From Ferruginibacter sp. (GTDB lineage: Bacteria; Bacteroidota; Bacteroidia; Chitinophagales; Chitinophagaceae), in NCBI GenBank assembly GCA_019638525.1, contig JAHBTO010000005.1:1-64000 (forward strand): a stretch of DNA of 64,000 bases. Direction: 5' to 3'. Within the stretch, counting starts at the first letter, position 1. Each line of letters starts with the position of its first letter. A program made the translations under genes and the position numbers. The notes beneath the pieces were generated by a model. That model ran no database searches and had not been told where the DNA came from. It was given only the letters and a program-made list of their open reading frames with translations. This document shows, piece after piece, positions 17,499 to 26,383 of the stretch.

Positions 17499-18287
17499 TT
17501 ATTGATTTGCTTTTTCAACCCGCAACAGGACCTTCAGCAGTTTATGAGGCTTGGATAAAAAAGGAAGGTGCCCGGATTTTATTTGAAATATTTTTTTCAC
17601 ATTGGATGAACGCATAGCCAACTTTCTCTGAATATCTTTTCCAACAGCATGATCCATTGTTGTTATAATACAATACTTAGGTATCCCGCCATACACTTCT
17701 TCTGAAAGCCTTATTTTTTCTGCCAACGGGGCCAGTGGCTCAGCTTTGTGACTTAGCAACAGCAAGGCCTTGTCTTCTGTAGAACATTCCGCACAGAAAA
17801 CATCAGCAATTTTATCCTGTCTCAGTGTGGCGTATGAATTATCCGCTGCAACCACAAGGCTACTGCCAAACTGGCTTTCACTATCTGTTGCATTTAGACC
17901 AAAAACGGAATCGCCATTACCGGGCATAAAAGCCGCCAGGAATACAAGTGCCTCAATTTTGTCAGGAACCTGTTCCGCAACTGATGCTATCAGTAACCCA
18001 GCCATACTATGACCAACTAATATCACTTTCTCTTGTTGCGCCTTTATACTGTTAATAATAGCAGAAGTGTAAGACTGATAGGAGATTTCTGACACCGGTG
18101 TATTGTCCTTGCCATGACCCGGCAGGTTAACCACCACCACTTTATTTCCCCTGGCCTCTAATAATGGTTTTAATTTAAACCATACCGTTCCATCGGCCAA
18201 AGCACCATGTACTAAGACAAATGTTTTTGCCTGAACGGATATTACGGCAACTAATATTATTATCAGGGTTGCAAATAGTTTTCTCAT
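17499..18287 (-). CDS. Exported alpha/beta hydrolase
   Basis: 262 residues with a signal peptide (MRKLFATLIIILVAVISVQA). The hydrolase markers are FVLVHGALADGTVWFKL (oxyanion region), VNLPGHGKD, the nucleophile elbow VGHSMAGLL, and a C-terminal KSGHLPFLSKP containing the catalytic His. The pattern resembles salicylate-esterase/hydroxynitrile-lyase-like hydrolases. It starts 6 bases after the tautomerase stop, within the tautomerase, hydrolase, SDR, DJ-1 run. Confidence 0.82.
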   Translation of the reverse strand: MRKLFATLIIILVAVISVQAKTFVLVHGALADGTVWFKLKPLLEARGNKVVVVNLPGHGKDNTPVSEISYQSYTSAIINSIKAQQEKVILVGHSMAGLLIASVAEQVPDKIEALVFLAAFMPGNGDSVFGLNATDSESQFGSSLVVAADNSYATLRQDKIADVFCAECSTEDKALLLLSHKAEPLAPLAEKIRLSEEVYGGIPKYCIITTMDHAVGKDIQRKLAMRSSNVKKIFQIKSGHLPFLSKPHKLLKVLLRVEKANQ

Positions 18288-18293
18288 TTCAAT

Positions 18294-18500
18294 TTATTCG
18301 TTTGTTTGTTTACGAATTTCTGTTACCTGCTCACCACCCAAACCCCAATTGTCTGTTTCCACTTCACGGATAATAACATGGGTAAGATGAAAGTCTTTAT
18401 CAAGTACTTCTTTTAAAAGCTTTGTTACTCCCAAAATCAGTTCTTGTTTTTGTTCTTTTGTAACCCCATCACGGGTTACATCAATTTGTACAAAAGGCAT
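18294..18500 (-). CDS. 4-oxalocrotonate tautomerase family protein
   Basis: 68 residues from the Met at 18500, giving MPFVQIDVTRDGVTKEQK, so that removal of Met exposes Pro1, the catalytic base of the family. The rest (LILGVTKLLKEVL, then HVIIREVETDNWGLGGEQV) follows the beta-alpha-beta monomer. Tautomerases act on enol/keto dicarboxylate intermediates. It is the first gene of the minus-strand operon and faces the AraC regulator across about 200 bases. Confidence 0.85.
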   Translation of the reverse strand: MPFVQIDVTRDGVTKEQKQELILGVTKLLKEVLDKDFHLTHVIIREVETDNWGLGGEQVTEIRKQTNE

Positions 18501-18698
18501 GATTAGTTTATTTTGTTGACAATGCAAAAATGCATAAGCACAAGGCTGAAAAGAATGGAGGAAAAAGCAGTTAAATTGGATTATTAGGAGCCGAAAGCGT
18601 TAATAAAATACTGAATTGCACAATTGTGCAAGCAATAGGTTGTTTTGTACAAAAGCTAAATGCAGGGAATTATTACCTTTACATAAACACAGCAATAG

Positions 18699-19616
18699 AT
18701 GAAAAAGAAACAGGATCAAGCGCCGATATTTAATATTCGTCAGCATTGCGACACAAAAGATGTAAAGAATATTAAGATAGCTGCACTCAACGAAAAAAGC
18801 TGCACAATAGCGGAGTTTGAAGAGAACCACCGCCACCAGTATTATGAAATTGTTTGGCTAAAAAGAGGGAGTGGCGTTCATAATATTGACATGGTAAACT
18901 ACAAGTACGAAGGGTCAACTCTTTTCTTATTATCACCTGGTCAGATGCACCTTATAAAGCCTGAAGAAAAACCTGATGGATATGTGATTAAATTCTTGCC
19001 TTCTTTATTTCGTGATGCAAAAGATATGGATGAGTATGTGCTGAACACAACACTGTTTGATAATATACAGGTAGAGCCGATGATAAAAGTTTCTTCGGCT
19101 GCTCATACTGCTTTTGAAGATGTATTTGCAAAAATGGATGCAGAGTTTAATGTGGATGAGGAGGACAAAGAAAAAATTCTGTTGTCTTATTTAAAAATTT
19201 TGATAACACATATCAACCGGCTCAAAAAGAATAAAATTACCCAGACTGCAATTAAAACTGATATTAATCTTAAACTTTTTCAGGACTATAAAATTGAAGT
19301 GGAGAAACATTACAAAAAAGAGCATGGGGTGCAGTTTTATGCTGATTCCTTATTCACCCAACCCCGTACACTTAATTCCCTTTCACAAAAGTATGCCGGT
19401 AAAACAGCAGGCGAAATCATTGCCGACCGTATTATATTAGAAGCCAAAAGAGAACTTTATTACAGCACAATAAGCGTTAAAGAAATTGGATACGCTTTAG
19501 GCTTTGACGACCCGGCTTATTTTACCCGTTTTTTTAAAAAGCAGACTGGGGTTTCGCCGAATGAATATAAAGTGCAGGGATCTGATGAAAAAATGTTAAA
19601 GACAAATGCCGGATAG
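18699..19616 (+). CDS. AraC-family transcriptional regulator
   Basis: 305 residues: an N-terminal cupin sensor (about residues 25-110, with HRHQYYEIVWLKRGSG and LFLLSPGQMHLI), a linker, and a C-terminal double helix-turn-helix (about 195-295) with FDDPAYFTRFFKKQTGVSPNEY, the AraC signature. It is divergent from the tautomerase/hydrolase/SDR/DJ-1 run, so it likely controls that operon and its own promoter; the ligand is unknown. Confidence 0.92.
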   Translation: MKKKQDQAPIFNIRQHCDTKDVKNIKIAALNEKSCTIAEFEENHRHQYYEIVWLKRGSGVHNIDMVNYKYEGSTLFLLSPGQMHLIKPEEKPDGYVIKFLPSLFRDAKDMDEYVLNTTLFDNIQVEPMIKVSSAAHTAFEDVFAKMDAEFNVDEEDKEKILLSYLKILITHINRLKKNKITQTAIKTDINLKLFQDYKIEVEKHYKKEHGVQFYADSLFTQPRTLNSLSQKYAGKTAGEIIADRIILEAKRELYYSTISVKEIGYALGFDDPAYFTRFFKKQTGVSPNEYKVQGSDEKMLKTNAG

Positions 19617-19655
19617 AAATTCCTGTACTAATGAAGTCACTGTAGTGTTAAAAAA

Positions 19656-19754
19656 TTACTTGTGCTTTTCTACATCAACAAACTGTTTCAAATCCCTCTC
19701 ACTCGGCAAATTCACCAAATACTTGCTCACAAATACCTGCTGCGGCAATCCCAT
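19656..19754 (-). pseudogene. C-terminal scrap of a DUF1016 gene
   Basis: 33 codons reading MGLPQQVFVSKYLVNLPSER and then DLKQFVDVEKHK before a stop. They match the last residues of the intact DUF1016 protein at 27773-28891 at nearly every position. Nothing of the rest of the gene remains; the homology stops at 19754, exactly where an attC-like GTTAGC begins (19756). It is the third trace of this gene in the window and marks a mobile-element insertion point. Confidence 0.8.
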
Positions 19755-19755
19755 A

Positions 19756-19761
19756 GTTAGC
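19756..19761 (+). other. attC-core-like GTTAGC at the left edge of the cassette region
   Basis: GTTAGC follows directly on the DUF1016 scrap and precedes the hydrolase gene by 36 bases. The same hexamer closes the 129-base palindrome at 20736-20864. In integrons recombination occurs between G and TT of such a box. Inferred only from position and repetition. Confidence 0.35.
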
Positions 19762-19797
19762 ACCAATTTTAGGCCAACAAAGTAAAGAATAAAAGAA

Positions 19798-20727
19798 ATG
19801 AAAACAATCATTACATCAACAATTTTTGCTTTAGCAACAATGTTTGCTTACGGACAAAGTATTTATACCAAGACTTTTGGTAACAGTAAAGACAAGTCAA
19901 TTATTTTTCTTCACGGTGGACCTGGCTACAATTGTGTAAATTTTGAAGCTACGACTGCACAACAACTTGCTGACAATGGCTTCTTTGTAATAGTATACGA
20001 CAGACGTGGAGAAGGACGAAGCAATGACCTAAATGCAAAGTTTACTTTTAAAGAAAGTTTTGACGACTTAAACGACATTTATAAAAAATACAATCTAACA
20101 AAAGCAACTTTAATTGGACACAGTTTTGGCGGTGTAGTTGCGACACTTTTTGCTGAAACTAATCCTAAAAAAGTTCAATCCATTATTCTTGTAGGTGCAC
20201 CAGTTTCTTTGCAAACCACTTTCAAAAACATTCTCTCAAAATCAAAAAGTATTTATCAGACGAAAAAAGACAGTGTAAATTTAAACTACATTTCAATGCT
20301 TGAAAATATGGACACGACAAGTATTCAATATAGTTCTTACTGTTTTGGACACGCAATGCAAAACGGTTTTTATACACCTAAAAATCCATCTGTAGAAGCT
20401 AAAAATATTTATTCAAAATTCAGAACTGATACCTTATTAATAAAATATGCTTCTAAAATGTCTTATGAAGCACCACAAGGTTTTTGGAAAAATGAAAAAT
20501 ATACGACTATCGACCTTACAAAGAATTTACAAGCCTTACAAAAGCAAGACATAAAAATCTTTGGACTTTACGGAAAAGACGATGGACTTTACTCTGCTCA
20601 GCAAGTTACTGAACTACAAAACCTAATTGGTTCAAGCAACTTAAAATACTATGACAACTGTTCTCACAATGTTTTCATTGACCAACAAACACAATTTATT
20701 GACGATATAAAAACACGGATAAAATAA
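19798..20727 (+). CDS. Exported alpha/beta hydrolase (prolyl-iminopeptidase-like), cassette-borne
   Basis: 309 residues with a signal peptide (ending MFAYGQS). Motifs are FLHGGPGYN (the HGGPG oxyanion motif of the proline iminopeptidase group), VYDRRGEGRS, the nucleophile elbow GHSFGG, and a C-terminal DNCSHNVF with the catalytic His. Substrate unknown. The gene is more AT-rich than its neighbours and favours GAC for Asp, unlike the flanking chromosome. It is bracketed by a GTTAGC box and the attC-like palindrome, which suggests capture as a gene cassette. Confidence 0.8.
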   Translation: MKTIITSTIFALATMFAYGQSIYTKTFGNSKDKSIIFLHGGPGYNCVNFEATTAQQLADNGFFVIVYDRRGEGRSNDLNAKFTFKESFDDLNDIYKKYNLTKATLIGHSFGGVVATLFAETNPKKVQSIILVGAPVSLQTTFKNILSKSKSIYQTKKDSVNLNYISMLENMDTTSIQYSSYCFGHAMQNGFYTPKNPSVEAKNIYSKFRTDTLLIKYASKMSYEAPQGFWKNEKYTTIDLTKNLQALQKQDIKIFGLYGKDDGLYSAQQVTELQNLIGSSNLKYYDNCSHNVFIDQQTQFIDDIKTRIK

Positions 20728-20735
20728 AAACTGGT

Positions 20736-20864
20736 GCTAACACGGGTTTTGCAAAAGTGGCGTTTCAGTGCTCCGCAGACACATTTGTGGTTAATCAAAT
20801 ATTGTTCTCCGCATCAACATTTGTGGTTAAAATCGCCACCTTCGCCAAGCCAGAAACCGTTAGC
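20736..20864 (+). repeat. attC-like imperfect palindrome
   Basis: The 129-base element opens with GCTAAC and closes with GTTAGC, exact reverse complements. The inner arms also pair: GGGTTTTGCAAAAGTGGCG on the left against CGCCACCTTCGCCAAGCC on the right, with a few bulges. Between the arms a CTCCGCA...ACATTTGTGGTTAA block occurs twice (about 20770 and 20807). Size, terminal boxes and bulged arms resemble integron attC sites, and it lies just downstream of one gene and upstream of another, as attC sites do. No integron integrase is seen. Confidence 0.5.
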
Positions 20865-20920
20865 GGTCATTGTAAAAAACCGACCAAATAGACTAAAATT
20901 TAAATAGAAATTATCACGAA

Positions 20921-21388
20921 GTGAAAATAATTGAAATCACCTTTAACGACTTTACAATTACGACAGACAAATCAAAAATGGATATTGTTGCAATCCACGA
21001 CTTCCTATCAAAATATTCAGGTTGGAGTGACAATATTCCTTTTGACAGAGTAAAGGCTTCTATTGAAAATTCCCTAAACTTCGGGGTATTTCATAACGAC
21101 AAACAAATTGGATTTGCAAGAATCATCTCGGACTTTTCGACTATTGCATATTTAGGCGACGTTTATGTTTTGGACAATTATCGTGGACAAGGACTTTCAA
21201 AAAAACTAATGGACACTGTAATTGAACACCCAAACTTGCAAGGATTAAGACGGTGGATCTTATTAACGTCGACAGCAGATTGGCTTTATGAAAAGTATGG
21301 CTTTACTAAATTACCCAAACCAGAATTATATATGGAACTATTTGACCCAAATGTTTATAAAACAGACATACAAAAACCTGATAAATAA
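20921..21388 (+). CDS. GNAT-family N-acetyltransferase, cassette-borne
   Basis: 155 residues. The fold markers are ISDFSTIAYLGDVYVLDNYRGQGLSKKLM, where the R-x-x-G-x-G/A acetyl-CoA loop is RGQGLS, and the late YEKYGFTKL. The start at 20921 is a GTG about 56 bases after the attC-like palindrome; no closer start fits. Small GNAT enzymes are among the most frequent integron cargo genes. Base composition resembles the adjacent hydrolase gene and not the chromosome. Substrate unknown. Confidence 0.82.
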   Translation: MKIIEITFNDFTITTDKSKMDIVAIHDFLSKYSGWSDNIPFDRVKASIENSLNFGVFHNDKQIGFARIISDFSTIAYLGDVYVLDNYRGQGLSKKLMDTVIEHPNLQGLRRWILLTSTADWLYEKYGFTKLPKPELYMELFDPNVYKTDIQKPDK

Positions 21389-21411
21389 ATTAACAATAAA
21401 AACAACGAACT

Positions 21412-21431
21412 ACTAACATGGTTTGCCAAAA
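21412..21431 (+). repeat. Partial attC-like site
   Basis: ACTAACATGGTTTGCCAAAA resembles the left arm of the palindrome at 20736 (CTAACA, GG, TTTGC, AAAA) and lies 23 bases after the GNAT gene. No matching right arm is seen; the chromosomal minus-strand GNAT gene begins 15 bases later. It may be the broken end of the second cassette. Confidence 0.35.
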
Positions 21432-21445
21432 TAGTAGCAGAAGTG

Positions 21446-22018
21446 CTAAATTGAATTTTGAAGCCTTAGTAAATTTATGCCATCGGCTAAAACCATTTTT
21501 GGTAGTGTTTTCTCATATAGGTAATTCAAAGAATGTGGCATTTGCTTTTCTCCTTGTTTTACGAAACCCAGGCTTTCATAATAGGCACAAAGTCGCCGGT
21601 TAGAAGCAATACAGTCAAGCCTTAGTAAATTTATGCCCTCAGCCAAAACCATTTTTTCAATTACGGCTATTATTCTTTTTCCAATATTGTTGCCTTTGAA
21701 TGCTGTTGTGACAATAAGCGAATGCACATACCTGGCATTTGCCTTCTGCTTGCCCCAATACAGCTCGTCCTGCTCCATTAGCCGGAACATTCCTGCCAAT
21801 TCACCGTTTCCAGATTCAGCAAAGTAAAACTCTCCGGCTTCAAAACCTTCTTTAACCCATTTGATTTTATCTGCACTTGGGTTTAGCCAAATTTTCCATT
21901 GGTTAATGCCTCTTTTCTCTAAATATACTGCTGCCTGTTTTAGAAGCTTGATTGCTGCATCCAATTCAGCAACAGTGGCCTTTCGGAATACTAATTCATC
22001 TTTTCTATCGTAATTCAT
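21446..22018 (-). CDS. GNAT-family N-acetyltransferase with a duplicated tail
   Basis: 190 residues. The GNAT core runs from FRKATVAELDAAIKLLKQA to FVKQGEKQ, with HSLIVTTAFKGNNIGKRII as the acetyl-CoA loop. The final residues (KMVLADGINLLRL) repeat an internal segment (KMVLAEGINLLRL, about residues 125-137), because about 45 bases around 21470 duplicate 21615-21655. The normal end is probably near residue 170. The gene starts 4 bases after the permease-peptidase gene on the same strand, and its end abuts the cassette-like region. Confidence 0.8.
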   Translation of the reverse strand: MNYDRKDELVFRKATVAELDAAIKLLKQAAVYLEKRGINQWKIWLNPSADKIKWVKEGFEAGEFYFAESGNGELAGMFRLMEQDELYWGKQKANARYVHSLIVTTAFKGNNIGKRIIAVIEKMVLAEGINLLRLDCIASNRRLCAYYESLGFVKQGEKQMPHSLNYLYEKTLPKMVLADGINLLRLQNSI

Positions 22019-22022
22019 AAAT

Positions 22023-25000
22023 TTATATTTCGATTTCCATAAATAGTTTCTTTATCTGTCTATGATATTTTGTCTCACTTACTTTAAGTACTTCCTTTAT
22101 AAAATCAGTTGATACAGGCTTTTTTCCAGATTGCTTAGTTGAATAAAGCAAATTCCTCAACGCCTCATTTACCTTTGGCTCCCCAATCAACTCACACAAC
22201 TGCACCATTACTATTGCTCCCTTTGAATAAGAAATATGTGTATTGCCACTTGTTACTTTATAAAGTGGCTCTTTTGCAGAAAACCCTTTTTCAGCATCAT
22301 AAATTTGCTGGTGCATTTTTAAACGTTCCATCATTTTTTTGCTGCCATACATTTTTTTATACAACATCATTTCGGTGTACATGGCCATTGTTTCGGTAAG
22401 CATGGCAGCACCTTCTCTTTCATCCGGAACTATTTGATTGCCGCCCCACCATAAATGCGATAACTCATGACCGGCCAATTCATTAATTACATCTTGCTGT
22501 TTATCCGCCTTTATATTGGCATGAAAAACCATATTCTCTGTCATAAAAATTGTAGCCGGATAAGCAGTTGCTGCAAAACCTCTGGTAAAAGAAGATACTT
22601 CTGCAAATGTTACCGACCTATATGGGTATGCACCAAAATTTTTCCTACAATAGTCTAATGTAAGTTTTGCATTTTGTATCAGATGATCCACATTTTCTTC
22701 ATGCCTTGGATGATAAAGGACAGTAATTCTTAAACTGTCATGCAGAATGCTTTTTGCTTTATATCTTGCTGATGCCACTGCAAAGCGAAATGGTACCGGC
22801 TCTGGCGTTTTGTATTGAAAATAATTCCTGCCATTTCTGCTCCATTGTTTAGTTAATTCCCCTGTTCCCACGGCAGTCTGTCCGTACTCAGTATCAATTG
22901 TCATGTCAAGATGTATAAAGTCATTTGCAGCGGTTCTATTGTCATCAATCTTTTTTAATGCAGTGGCTGCGCCTAAGCCAAATTGTGTTCGCTCTATACT
23001 ATCAGTCAATTCATAATCGGATTGGTAGCCAATTTTTGGGTAATACCGGCTGATACGCATGAAAGTACCATTTTCAATAATTGCATTAAATGACTGATGG
23101 CCATTTACAGGCAGCCAGGAATAACTGATGGTAAACTTTAGTATTGCACTATCATTGGGTGCCAATGCCTGTTTAAGAGTTACTTCATTGATGTACTGCG
23201 ACAGGCTGATGGTTTCAAAAGCAGAAACATACTGTGCTTTTTCTATTTTTAAATCGTCATCAAAATTGAAAAGAATACTTTGTATGTGGCTGTTTGACTT
23301 ATTCTTAATTGTATAATCACCCTCAATTGTATAGCTGTTTAGTGAAGGAAATAAATGTACCTGCGTTTTAACATCAGTTATGAGTGGCTGCGGTATGTTT
23401 TGATATTTCCTGTATGCTTTTTCATAGCTTGCAGCAAACTTCTGGGCTTGTTGTTTGTCTTTAGCAATATATCCGCTCATAAACCGGAATGCAAAGAAAC
23501 AGCTTGATGCTATCATTAAAATGAATACTACAATTTTTGGAAGATTATATTTTCTTGTATCTATAAAACTGACTAACTGCCATAAAAGTAAAACCACCGA
23601 TAAGCCAAACAACAGCCTTTGTGTAAATGACGCCAGGTAATTTCCGTAGCCGCTAAAATCACTGTATTCACCTTTAAATGCAGTAAAAAAGCGAAATAAA
23701 GGTGTGCTTATTATTTTGCCGGATAACGGGCTTGCAGTTACCAGTGCAATTATCAATGTGGCTCCAAGCGCTAAATATTTATGCGGTATCACCCTGTTAA
23801 GAAGCAATACAAAACCTGCCAGTAACATTAGCGGAATGCTGTTAAATATAAATATACCTGCATAAGGCTTCCATTCAATATGGGGGTATTGATAACCCAC
23901 TTGAAAAACCAATCCCAATAAGATGGACAACAGGGTAAAGAAAATGATGAGTACAATACTGCTTAACCAATGTCCGGCAAATTTTGATGCCGAAAAAGCT
24001 GTTGTATTCTCCAGCATAGAAAAACGGGATACGCTGCTCCGCCAATACAAATCATTTGCATAGTACACTGTAAGTAATACGCAGGGCAAATGAAGGTTTT
24101 CTAAAATAGTGGTTGCCATTAATCCGGATGTGGCAAATTTTTGTGGCAGCCGGATGCCTTTCTCTATCTCCGCATACATTTCCATGCCCAGATTAAACAG
24201 TACCAATATGGCAGCCACTATTACAGCAATGCCTTTGAAAATATAAATCAAATCTGTTTTAAAAAATGACAATACCGATTTTATTTGCTGTCGGTTGCCG
24301 AAACGAACGTAAATGGTTTTGTAAGCGGCTGATGCAACTGCTTCTGAAGAAGCATCTTCTCTTTTCTTCTGCTTCTTATTTGTGAAACTTATTGAAAAAT
24401 ATTTCCTGCCTGCCAATAAAATGAAAAAAGATAGTGCGGTAACAAGCAGCCTGTTTACCAGTAACGCTCCACTGAGTGGTACTAAACTGGCATTACGCTG
24501 AGCCACCGAAAAATCTTTACTCACAAAAAAATAGGCAGACAGGCCAAATGGGTCGGCCAGGGCAGATATATGCTGCAACGATATTGATTGCGGCATGGAT
24601 TGCGCCATAAATGGTGAGCCGGAAAACAATAATGTAATCATATAAATTATGTACAGCATTAAACCACTTACAGCCACCAGCAATTTATTTTTTGTAAGCC
24701 ATGCAATAATGCTCAATACGCTGCATACAAAAAAAGTATTTACACACCCAAACAGCAATAAAGGGTACAGGTAATAAGAAAGATGAAAGCCGGGTTGCAT
24801 TGCTGCTTCGCCTCTAACCGACTGGCCAATCATAAAACCTGCAGCCAACAAAAGAAACCCTGCAAGCGAAATAAAATAAAATGATAAAAACCGGCCTCCA
24901 GTAAATTGCTTTTTAGTAACTGTGGTGGAAAACAGGAGCAGGTCGAACCTGGCATCCCATTCTTTGAACAGCAGTTGTGTTCCTGTAACTGTAGCAATAA

Positions 25001-25193
25001 AAATTACCGAAAGGCTAAGCATGCCCAGCATAAAACCTGTTGTGTAAGCTGAATTCAGATAAACGCCTTCACCAACACTCAGATTAAAATTTGCACCTGC
25101 AAACCACCCGAAACAGAACAGCAAAACGGCAACAACACTGGATGGTATTTGCCTCGTATATTTTTTTAAATCAAACAGCAAAATAGTTTTCAT
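22023..25193 (-). CDS. ABC permease fused to an M1-type aminopeptidase domain
   Basis: 1056 residues. The first 580 or so contain about 12 hydrophobic segments with ABC-2 permease character, starting LFDLKKYTRQIPSSVVAVLL. Then comes a soluble region with beta-sandwich character and a gluzincin peptidase domain: HELSHLWWGG at residues 909-918 is the zinc motif HExxH, and the downstream TETMAMYTE supplies the second Glu as in M1 aminopeptidases. The protein follows the ABC ATPase by 21 bases. The architecture (permease plus surface M1 domain) is recurrent in Bacteroidota; whether the peptidase acts on the exported substrate is inference. Confidence 0.88.
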   Translation of the reverse strand: MKTILLFDLKKYTRQIPSSVVAVLLFCFGWFAGANFNLSVGEGVYLNSAYTTGFMLGMLSLSVIFIATVTGTQLLFKEWDARFDLLLFSTTVTKKQFTGGRFLSFYFISLAGFLLLAAGFMIGQSVRGEAAMQPGFHLSYYLYPLLLFGCVNTFFVCSVLSIIAWLTKNKLLVAVSGLMLYIIYMITLLFSGSPFMAQSMPQSISLQHISALADPFGLSAYFFVSKDFSVAQRNASLVPLSGALLVNRLLVTALSFFILLAGRKYFSISFTNKKQKKREDASSEAVASAAYKTIYVRFGNRQQIKSVLSFFKTDLIYIFKGIAVIVAAILVLFNLGMEMYAEIEKGIRLPQKFATSGLMATTILENLHLPCVLLTVYYANDLYWRSSVSRFSMLENTTAFSASKFAGHWLSSIVLIIFFTLLSILLGLVFQVGYQYPHIEWKPYAGIFIFNSIPLMLLAGFVLLLNRVIPHKYLALGATLIIALVTASPLSGKIISTPLFRFFTAFKGEYSDFSGYGNYLASFTQRLLFGLSVVLLLWQLVSFIDTRKYNLPKIVVFILMIASSCFFAFRFMSGYIAKDKQQAQKFAASYEKAYRKYQNIPQPLITDVKTQVHLFPSLNSYTIEGDYTIKNKSNSHIQSILFNFDDDLKIEKAQYVSAFETISLSQYINEVTLKQALAPNDSAILKFTISYSWLPVNGHQSFNAIIENGTFMRISRYYPKIGYQSDYELTDSIERTQFGLGAATALKKIDDNRTAANDFIHLDMTIDTEYGQTAVGTGELTKQWSRNGRNYFQYKTPEPVPFRFAVASARYKAKSILHDSLRITVLYHPRHEENVDHLIQNAKLTLDYCRKNFGAYPYRSVTFAEVSSFTRGFAATAYPATIFMTENMVFHANIKADKQQDVINELAGHELSHLWWGGNQIVPDEREGAAMLTETMAMYTEMMLYKKMYGSKKMMERLKMHQQIYDAEKGFSAKEPLYKVTSGNTHISYSKGAIVMVQLCELIGEPKVNEALRNLLYSTKQSGKKPVSTDFIKEVLKVSETKYHRQIKKLFMEIEI

Positions 25194-25214
25194 AATAATT
25201 TCTTTTATTAAAAA

Positions 25215-26090
25215 TTAAGCTGCTGCAGTTTGCAGGTGCTGAAAATATACATGTTCCAGTGCTGGCGGTACAGGTTTAAAACCATAAGGCTGCTCATTTG
25301 AATACACAGTTACATGAATCACTCTTTCCACCAACTGATGGCTGATTACATTGTAATTGGAGCGGTAAGTTTGCAGTTCTGAATTGCCTATCGCCCTTGT
25401 CCATATTTTTCCCTCCAATGCCGCAATCATTTCTGCAGGCTTGCCAACAGCTTTTATTGTTCCTTGCTGAATAATAGCCATATTATTGCAGAGATTGCGT
25501 ACATCTTCCACCAGGTGAGTAGAAAGCATGACAATTACATCATCACTAATTCCGCTGAGCAGCATATTAAAACGGTTTCTTTCTTCAGGGTCTAAGCCTG
25601 CTGTTGGCTCATCTACAATAATAATTTTGGGGTTGCCTAATAATGCCTGTGCCACCCCAAAACGTTGTTTCATACCGCCTGAGAAAGTGTGTACTTCTTT
25701 ATTTTTAACCGGCAACAGGTTTACTTTTTCCAACAAACTGTTGATTTGATTTTTACGCTCTGTTACATTGCATACTCCCTTTAATATGGCAAGATGTTGC
25801 AGCAAGTTATAGGCAGATACTTTTGGATATACACCAAAATCCTGTGGTAAAAAGCCAAGCTGCTTTTTAATGTATGCTGTATCCTTTACTATATCAACAT
25901 CATTAAATGTAATGGAACCGGCTGTTGGTTTTTGCAACCCGGCAATGGTTTTCATCAGTGAAGATTTACCGGCGCCATTGGGGCCCAGTAAACCGAACAT
26001 GCCATTTGAAATGCTCAAGGAAATATTATTAATGGCGGCCACTCCATTTGGATAAGTTTTGTTCAGGCCTGTAATTTGCAATGTGTTCAT
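25215..26090 (-). CDS. ABC transporter ATP-binding protein
   Basis: 291 residues from the Met at 26090. All motifs are present: Walker A GLLGPNGAGKSS, Q-loop GFLPQDFGVYPK, signature FSGGMKQRFG, Walker B IIIVDEPTAGLDPEE, and the switch HL of STHLVEDV. A short C-terminal extension of about 70 residues follows the nucleotide-binding domain. It pairs with the permease-peptidase immediately downstream and lies downstream of the XRE regulator, so the transporter is probably regulated with that pair. Confidence 0.93.
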   Translation of the reverse strand: MNTLQITGLNKTYPNGVAAINNISLSISNGMFGLLGPNGAGKSSLMKTIAGLQKPTAGSITFNDVDIVKDTAYIKKQLGFLPQDFGVYPKVSAYNLLQHLAILKGVCNVTERKNQINSLLEKVNLLPVKNKEVHTFSGGMKQRFGVAQALLGNPKIIIVDEPTAGLDPEERNRFNMLLSGISDDVIVMLSTHLVEDVRNLCNNMAIIQQGTIKAVGKPAEMIAALEGKIWTRAIGNSELQTYRSNYNVISHQLVERVIHVTVYSNEQPYGFKPVPPALEHVYFQHLQTAAA

Positions 26091-26171
26091 ATTTATTTTT
26101 GTTAAGTATGGGCAATACAATTCCTGCACCCTTTCGGTGTTTTTTTTAAAACCTTTGTTGAGATGATTAAC

Positions 26172-26381
26172 TTATTCTTCTGCTACATATTCAAGCACAT
26201 CTCCGGGCTGGCAGTTTAATGATTTGCAAATGGCTTCCAATGTATCAAAGCGGATGCCCTTTGCCTTACCTGTTTTCAGTATCGAGAGATTGGCTGCTGT
26301 TATTCCCAACTGTTCTGCCAACTCTTTCGATTGCATCTTGCGTTTGGCAAGCATAACATCTACATTTACTATAATTGGCAT
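26172..26381 (-). CDS. XRE/Cro-type small DNA-binding protein
   Basis: 69 residues comprising a single helix-turn-helix: MLAKRKMQSKELAEQLGI, then TAANLSILKTGKAKGIRFDT and a closing SLNCQPGDVLEY. This is the YozG-like family that accompanies DUF2975 membrane proteins. It starts 2 bases after the DUF2975 gene, and the ABC genes follow 81 bases later. Likely autoregulatory and possibly regulating the transporter. Confidence 0.9.
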   Translation of the reverse strand: MPIIVNVDVMLAKRKMQSKELAEQLGITAANLSILKTGKAKGIRFDTLEAICKSLNCQPGDVLEYVAEE

Positions 26382-26383
26382 AA

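Noticed and set aside
12581..18500. Natural-product biosynthetic cluster around PhzF, cupin, hydrolase and SDR genes
   Set aside because: No synthase, carrier protein or phenazine core genes; the run looks like assorted detoxification and stress enzymes.
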